Positions 59,989-64,000 of a stretch of DNA of 64,000 nucleotides are shown piece after piece; within the stretch, counting starts at the first letter, position 1, and the number at the start of each line of letters is the position of its first letter. This DNA comes from Paenibacillus ehimensis NBRC 15659. GTDB lineage: Bacteria > Bacillota > Bacilli > Paenibacillales > NBRC-103111. The DNA lies in contig NZ_BILX01000006.1 of the NCBI RefSeq assembly GCF_004000785.1, forward strand, positions 62,001-126,000, in the 5' to 3' direction. The position numbers were made by a program, and so were the translations under genes. The notes beneath the pieces were generated by a model. It made no database searches. It saw only the letters and a list, made by a program, of their open reading frames with translations, and was not told the origin of the DNA.

Positions 59989-61266
59989 TTAAGCGGCATC
60001 CAGGCCGAACAAGCGAAGCAAGCCGTTCAAAATCAGCCCCACGACAGCAAAGTCCGTATCCGCGAACGTCGCCCGGACGAAGCCGAGGCTGGAGAGCAGC
60101 GGCAGCAAAAAGACCGGCAGCAGCGTAATGACGAAGCCGTGGCACAGCGCCGCGACGATCAGCCCTCTCCGGCCGCCGACCTGATACGCAATGACGCCGG
60201 AAGCGCCCCCCGAGAAAAAATGCGGGATGACGCCGGGGATGATGACCGTGTACTGGAAGGCCATGAGCGTGCCCATCGCGGCAAGCCCTCCGATAAAGCT
60301 GAGCAGGAAGCCGAGCGCCGCGGCAATCGGCGCGTACGTGAACAAAACCGGGCAATCCAGCGCCGGAATCGCTCCCGGCACGATTTTTTCGGCAATGCCG
60401 TTAAAGGCCGGGATAATCTCGGCCAGCATCATTCGCACGCCCGACAATATAACGAACACGCCGGCCGTAAACCAAATCGCTTGTATAGCCGCGACGACCA
60501 CGGGATGACGCCCGGAAAACATCTCGGACAGCGCCTCGGCCGGCACGAACAAGCTGGACAAGCCGAACAGCAGCAGCGTAAAGACGGCGATAACGACCAT
60601 ATGGTCCTGGAAAAACGGATAAATCCGTTTCAAGCCTTCCGGCATCGGCTTCTTTTCCTTCGTCCCGACCGCCTGCGCGATCAAGCCCGAGAGCACATAG
60701 CCCGCGCTGTTGAAATGCCCGATGGCAAACTCGCTGCCGCCGGTCGCTTGACGGACGTACCGCTGACTCACCGCCGGTCCGAACGACATGGCCAGCGCCA
60801 GGAACAGCCCGCCCCATCCGTAAAGCTGCCACGCCGGAAGATGGGCCGAATCGAGCAAAGCCGCCAGCATCGACGCCATGAAGAGCATGTGATGGCCGGT
60901 AAGGAAAACGTACTTGAATGGCGTCCAGCGGGCAATGGCCAGATGAAGCGCCATACCGATCAGCATGATGACCGCGATCTCACGGCCGTAGTTGATCTGA
61001 GCGAGTCCCGCAATCGTCTCGTTATGCGGCATAATGCCGATCATTTGCAGCCCGCGCTGCACGATGATCGATAGATTGGATAACGACGATCCGGCGGCGG
61101 AAGCTCCGATCTGCAGCAAAATATACCCGAGCATCGTTTTAATGGTGCCGCTGAGCAGCTTTTGCGGCGGAGCCTTCTGAAGCAGCAGTCCGATCAAGGC
61201 AACAACTCCGAGCAAAAAAGCCGGTTCGCCAAGCAGCCCTTTATTAATAATTTGCGACCAGTTCAT
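59989..61266 (-). CDS. PTS EIIC component, ascorbate (UlaA) type
   Basis: About 425 residues with 11-12 spans, of the ascorbate/UlaA family of PTS membrane units. Segments include GASAAGSSLSNLSIIVQRGLQ, MIGIMPHNETI near the start and VIIPGVIPHFFSGGASGVIAYQVGGRRG near the end. The ATG at 61266 overlaps the EIIB stop (ATGA) and follows AAGGGA; upstream in-frame codons to 61371 lie in EIIB. The sugar could be L-ascorbate or another acid; without UlaD-F-type enzymes nearby this stays open. Confidence 0.88.
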   Translation of the reverse strand: MNWSQIINKGLLGEPAFLLGVVALIGLLLQKAPPQKLLSGTIKTMLGYILLQIGASAAGSSLSNLSIIVQRGLQMIGIMPHNETIAGLAQINYGREIAVIMLIGMALHLAIARWTPFKYVFLTGHHMLFMASMLAALLDSAHLPAWQLYGWGGLFLALAMSFGPAVSQRYVRQATGGSEFAIGHFNSAGYVLSGLIAQAVGTKEKKPMPEGLKRIYPFFQDHMVVIAVFTLLLFGLSSLFVPAEALSEMFSGRHPVVVAAIQAIWFTAGVFVILSGVRMMLAEIIPAFNGIAEKIVPGAIPALDCPVLFTYAPIAAALGFLLSFIGGLAAMGTLMAFQYTVIIPGVIPHFFSGGASGVIAYQVGGRRGLIVAALCHGFVITLLPVFLLPLLSSLGFVRATFADTDFAVVGLILNGLLRLFGLDAA

Positions 61267-61586
61267 TCCCGCAATCCCTTCTCCCGTTCCCGCCAGGCCA
61301 GAAAACGCGGGCTCTCCATCAGCTTGGTCCGCAAATAATTCCGGTCCGTCATATTTTCCAGCGGTATCCATTCGGCTTGCTCCAGCAGCCGCGGAGGCAG
61401 AGAATCCGCGATATGGTGAGCGCCAACGATCAAGTCCGCGGCCGGACTTAAGCCGAGCGACGCGACATCCATGTGCTCGATATCGGCGCGGAGCCCCTGC
61501 TCCCGAAGCAGCGCTTCAAGATGGATCCGGATCATCAGACTGGTACCGAGGCCGCTTGTGCAGACCACGTTAATTTTCAGCGTCAA
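61263..61586 (-). CDS. PTS EIIB component, lactate/ascorbate type
   Basis: 107-residue phosphocarrier with the P-loop CTSGLGTSLMIRIH; Cys9 is the phosphorylated residue. It passes the phosphate from an EIIA to the sugar in EIIC. The start is TTG with AGGAGG 9 nt upstream. It overlaps the regulator by 17 bp and EIIC by 4 bp. No gene for a free EIIA lies in the operon. Confidence 0.92.
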   Translation of the reverse strand: MTLKINVVCTSGLGTSLMIRIHLEALLREQGLRADIEHMDVASLGLSPAADLIVGAHHIADSLPPRLLEQAEWIPLENMTDRNYLRTKLMESPRFLAWREREKGLRE

Positions 61587-63678
61587 GCGTCCCGCCCTCC
61601 TTTGTCTTCAACCGATCCCATACGGCAGCCGCATCGTCGGCCCGTCTCAGAAATCCCATGAACGACGCATCGCCAAACACGTCGAGCAGCGTGGATAACG
61701 CGGTCAAATGCGACGTCTTGTCCGCCGCAGCCAGCGTAACGAGCAGCCACACCGGCTGCCCCGACGGTCCGAGCGGCACAGGCTCCGCCAGCGTGACCAA
61801 GCTGAATCCGGTGCCCCATACGCCGTCCTGCGGCGAAGCGTGCGGAAAGGCAATGCCTTCCCCGATGACAAAATGATGCTTCTGCTCTCCAATCATGCGA
61901 AGCAGCTTTTCTTCGTACTGAAGTCCGATGATCCCCCGCTCGCGCAGCAGCCTGCTGCCGAGCCGCACCGCCTCTTCCCAGCCTTCGACCGTTTGCCCGG
62001 GCAGGATGGAGCCGGCGGGCAGCAGATCCGTCAGCCGCTGCAGCGCTTTATGGCCGGACACGCCTCCGCCCTGCAGCAGATGGATGAGGTCCTCCAGCAG
62101 CCGGTTCCGGTTGCGCACGTCGGCATGCCGCTCGACGATGCGGACGATCTCGCCGACCCGCTGCAGCGTATCGGCTTCCATCGGCCGCCCCAGCGCAGAT
62201 ACGCCGAGCAGACGTCCGATGCTGCTCTCGTCCTCGGGGCTCAGCAGCGGCGATACTTTGATCACCGGCACCGGAAGCGGAAGTTGAATCTCGATGGTCG
62301 ATAAAACCGCGTCGATCTGCCCGAACGGCAGCTGCTTGAGCTCCTTGTATGCGAATCTCCCGGCAATCTCCAACACGGGAAACATCGACTCCAGCCTCCG
62401 CTGAAGAATCGCCGACGAGCCGAGACCGGAGCTGCACACGATCGCCACCCGTTTCCGGACCGCACTTACGGCATGCGCCAGTCCGCTGCTTAAATGCAAA
62501 GAGATGTAACCGATTTCATCCCGGTCAAAGCAAACTCCCTGCTCCTGCAGCACCCGGTTGACCACCTCTTGCGTCACGTCGAGCAGCGAAGCATATTCCT
62601 GCTCCAGCTGCGGCAGCAGCGGATTCGCGCTCTGCAGCCCGAATTTGGCGCGGTACATCGCCGGCTTCAAATGGACGGACAGCCCGTGCACCACCTGTTC
62701 GGTACGCTGAAGCGGCCGGTTCAGCTCCTGCTCCACCTCCATAACGATCCGCTTGGCCAACTGGACGTAAACGGACTGCTCGGCCTTGGCATCCTGCGCT
62801 TTTTGCGCGCCCAGAATGTGCTGGGTAATATAGCCCGCCTCCTCCAAGGGAACCTCAAGCTGAAAATAGCGCTCCATTTCCGGCAGCGCAAGCTGTCGGA
62901 CGACCCGGAACTCCTCTGCTCCGCTCACTTCGCCGAACAGCTCGGGGTCCATTTGAATGCGGTGGTTGTTTTTCAGCCGCTCGACAGCCATAAGCAGGTG
63001 AAGCACAAGCGCGGAATACCCCGCATCCGTAAATTCGACGTTCAGCTTACGCTCCAGCATCCGCACGATGTCGAATAAAAACTGCGCGTCCTTCGGCGAG
63101 AACCAAGGATTCCACAGATTCGTTCCCCCCATCCGGTCTTCCCGGTCCCCAAGAACGACCCGAAGGACATTCTCGTCCGTAATCTCCAGCCGCAGCAGCT
63201 CGAGATAGGCCGATCTTTTTTTCCGTTCATCCCCCAGCACCCGAATCCATCCGCCCTCTCTGGCGAGCTTCAGGTCTTTGCCGCCCAGCAGCCTGGTCAC
63301 TTCCGCCAAATCGCTCAGCAGCGTGCTTTTGCTGATCTTCAGCTCTTCCTGCAGCTCGTCCGTCCGCAGCTTGGACGATTCGAGCAGCCGCTTGGCAAGC
63401 CAGCGGGACCGCCGCTCCGCATCGAGATGATCCGGCCGTTCTCTCAGCAGGCGCTCAAGCTTCTCCCGCCCGTCCTCGTCCACGATAAGCGCAATGCCGT
63501 GCTTGCGGTTGCGCTCGATCCCGATGCCATATCCGGCCAGCCAGTCTTCGATCTGCAGCAGATCGTGGCGGACCGTCCGCGCCGAAATGCCGTACTCCGA
63601 TTGAAAGCGGTCCACAGGCACAAATCCGCGTTGTTCCAATAGTTCCGTCAATATGCTCTGCTGTCTTGCGGATAACAT
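61570..63678 (-). CDS. PRD-containing PTS regulator with fused EIIB-like and EIIA domains (BglG/MtlR/UlaR type)
   Basis: 702-residue activator. Two N-terminal HTH units are FQSEYGISARTVRHDLLQIE and LQEELKISKSTLLSDLAEV. PRD1 (about 185-290, His in LVLHLLMAVERL) and PRD2 (about 305-405, His in DEIGYISLHLSSGL) follow. An EIIB-like domain with VCSSGLGSSAIL (about 410-500) comes next, and an EIIA domain (about 555-700) with the active His in GIAFPHASPQDG ends the protein. All phospho-sites look intact. It is probably the activator of its own PTS genes. Its EIIA may also feed EIIB. GGAGG precedes the ATG. Confidence 0.92.
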   Translation of the reverse strand: MLSARQQSILTELLEQRGFVPVDRFQSEYGISARTVRHDLLQIEDWLAGYGIGIERNRKHGIALIVDEDGREKLERLLRERPDHLDAERRSRWLAKRLLESSKLRTDELQEELKISKSTLLSDLAEVTRLLGGKDLKLAREGGWIRVLGDERKKRSAYLELLRLEITDENVLRVVLGDREDRMGGTNLWNPWFSPKDAQFLFDIVRMLERKLNVEFTDAGYSALVLHLLMAVERLKNNHRIQMDPELFGEVSGAEEFRVVRQLALPEMERYFQLEVPLEEAGYITQHILGAQKAQDAKAEQSVYVQLAKRIVMEVEQELNRPLQRTEQVVHGLSVHLKPAMYRAKFGLQSANPLLPQLEQEYASLLDVTQEVVNRVLQEQGVCFDRDEIGYISLHLSSGLAHAVSAVRKRVAIVCSSGLGSSAILQRRLESMFPVLEIAGRFAYKELKQLPFGQIDAVLSTIEIQLPLPVPVIKVSPLLSPEDESSIGRLLGVSALGRPMEADTLQRVGEIVRIVERHADVRNRNRLLEDLIHLLQGGGVSGHKALQRLTDLLPAGSILPGQTVEGWEEAVRLGSRLLRERGIIGLQYEEKLLRMIGEQKHHFVIGEGIAFPHASPQDGVWGTGFSLVTLAEPVPLGPSGQPVWLLVTLAAADKTSHLTALSTLLDVFGDASFMGFLRRADDAAAVWDRLKTKEGGTLDAEN

Positions 63679-63701
63679 GTCTTTGCCTCCGTAGCCGTAA
63701 C

Positions 63702-63965
63702 TTAAGTGGAAAACGATCGCGAGGCCAAGCCCGCAAGAGCGGCAAGCGCCTCATGCTCGTCCGGTCCGCTGGCGCACACCTCAAGCTCCGCGCCGCTGGG
63801 AACGGCCAGCGCCATGAGCCCGAGCGCGCTTTTGCCATCGACCGTATTGCCCCGGAACGTCACGGTAATGTGACTTTGAAAGGTCTGCGCAAGGCTGACC
63901 CACCGCGAAACCGGTCTGGCGTGAAAGCCAAGGGGCACATTTACAGCAATCGTTAATCGCTCCAT
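63702..63965 (-). CDS. HPr-family phosphocarrier protein
   Basis: 87 residues with His15 in LGFHARPVSRW, the EI phosphorylation site, and Ser46 in GKSALGLMALAV, the HPr-kinase site. Because His15 is kept, it is an HPr-like carrier and not a Crh. It is the first gene before the PRD regulator (23-bp gap), so this PTS has its own HPr in addition to the general ptsH. GGGAG precedes the ATG. Only 35 bp of sequence lie beyond it in the window, so its promoter may be outside. Confidence 0.9.
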   Translation of the reverse strand: MERLTIAVNVPLGFHARPVSRWVSLAQTFQSHITVTFRGNTVDGKSALGLMALAVPSGAELEVCASGPDEHEALAALAGLASRSFST

Positions 63966-64000
63966 CGTTTCTCTCCCACACCCGTCATAATCGGAACTAT

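Noticed and set aside
1-64000. tRNA, rRNA, CRISPR arrays, transposases, prophage genes
   Set aside because: I looked for T-loop-like tRNA ends, direct-repeat arrays and transposase or integrase proteins on both strands and saw none. A tRNA or CRISPR scan would be decisive.

Overview
The window looks like chromosome of a Gram-positive, low-to-middle GC member of the Bacillota, most likely Paenibacillus or a close Paenibacillaceae relative. The pointers are the split glycine decarboxylase (gcvPA/gcvPB), the Bacillus-type primosome pair dnaB-dnaI, the yuiB / HemQ / YumB-like NADH dehydrogenase / YumC neighbourhood, a KtrB-KtrA K+ system behind a ydaO-type riboswitch, strong AGGAGG ribosome sites and many TTG/GTG starts. 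No phage, transposase, CRISPR array, tRNA or rRNA was seen. Species assignment is inference.

Left part (1-9.7 kb): the 3' part of a macrolide-type glycosyltransferase, a VOC protein, a 32-residue membrane peptide, then a glycine/serine block. Two complete tandem glycine riboswitches stand back to back, each with its own promoter and terminator. One drives gcvH-sdaAB-sdaAA leftward, the other gcvT-gcvPA-gcvPB rightward, so glycine sensing is coupled to glycine cleavage and to serine deamination to pyruvate. A beta-helix gene remnant follows.

9.8-23.2 kb: an MFS transporter divergent from an ArsR-type repressor; a zinc-ribbon protein; a LytS-LytT two-component system with a CstA-type (predicted pyruvate) transporter and its small YbdD/YjiX partner; an ECF sigma factor broken by a one-base shift plus its DUF4179 anti-sigma partner; a DUF1349 protein; a CDF metal exporter; a LacI-controlled GH88 unsaturated glucuronyl hydrolase.

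23.4-25.6 kb: the most unusual part, an agr-like quorum-sensing cluster (sensor-like membrane protein, AgrB, a 43-residue AgrD-like peptide, LytTR protein). The sensor has no histidine kinase domain and the LytTR protein has no receiver domain. A second stand-alone LytTR protein faces it.

25.7-49.8 kb: mostly housekeeping. It holds sdhCAB, a LysR regulator, a c-di-AMP-riboswitch-controlled ktrB-ktrA-cation antiporter operon, a CPBP protease whose 3' end overlaps uvrC by 128 bp, trxA, a YqzM-like peptide, two SDRs with an AraC regulator, dnaB-dnaI, an EamA transporter, yuiB, hemQ, a type II NADH dehydrogenase with a Rex-box-like operator over its promoter, and ferredoxin-NADP reductase.

49.8-64 kb: carbohydrate and solute uptake. 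A sugar ABC operon has a GntR/LacI-type regulator and matching palindromes. A second ABC operon has two paralogous binding proteins and a ~290-bp imperfect palindrome between one of them and the permease. A PTS block (HPr, PRD regulator with fused EIIA, EIIB, UlaA-type EIIC) has no free EIIA gene.
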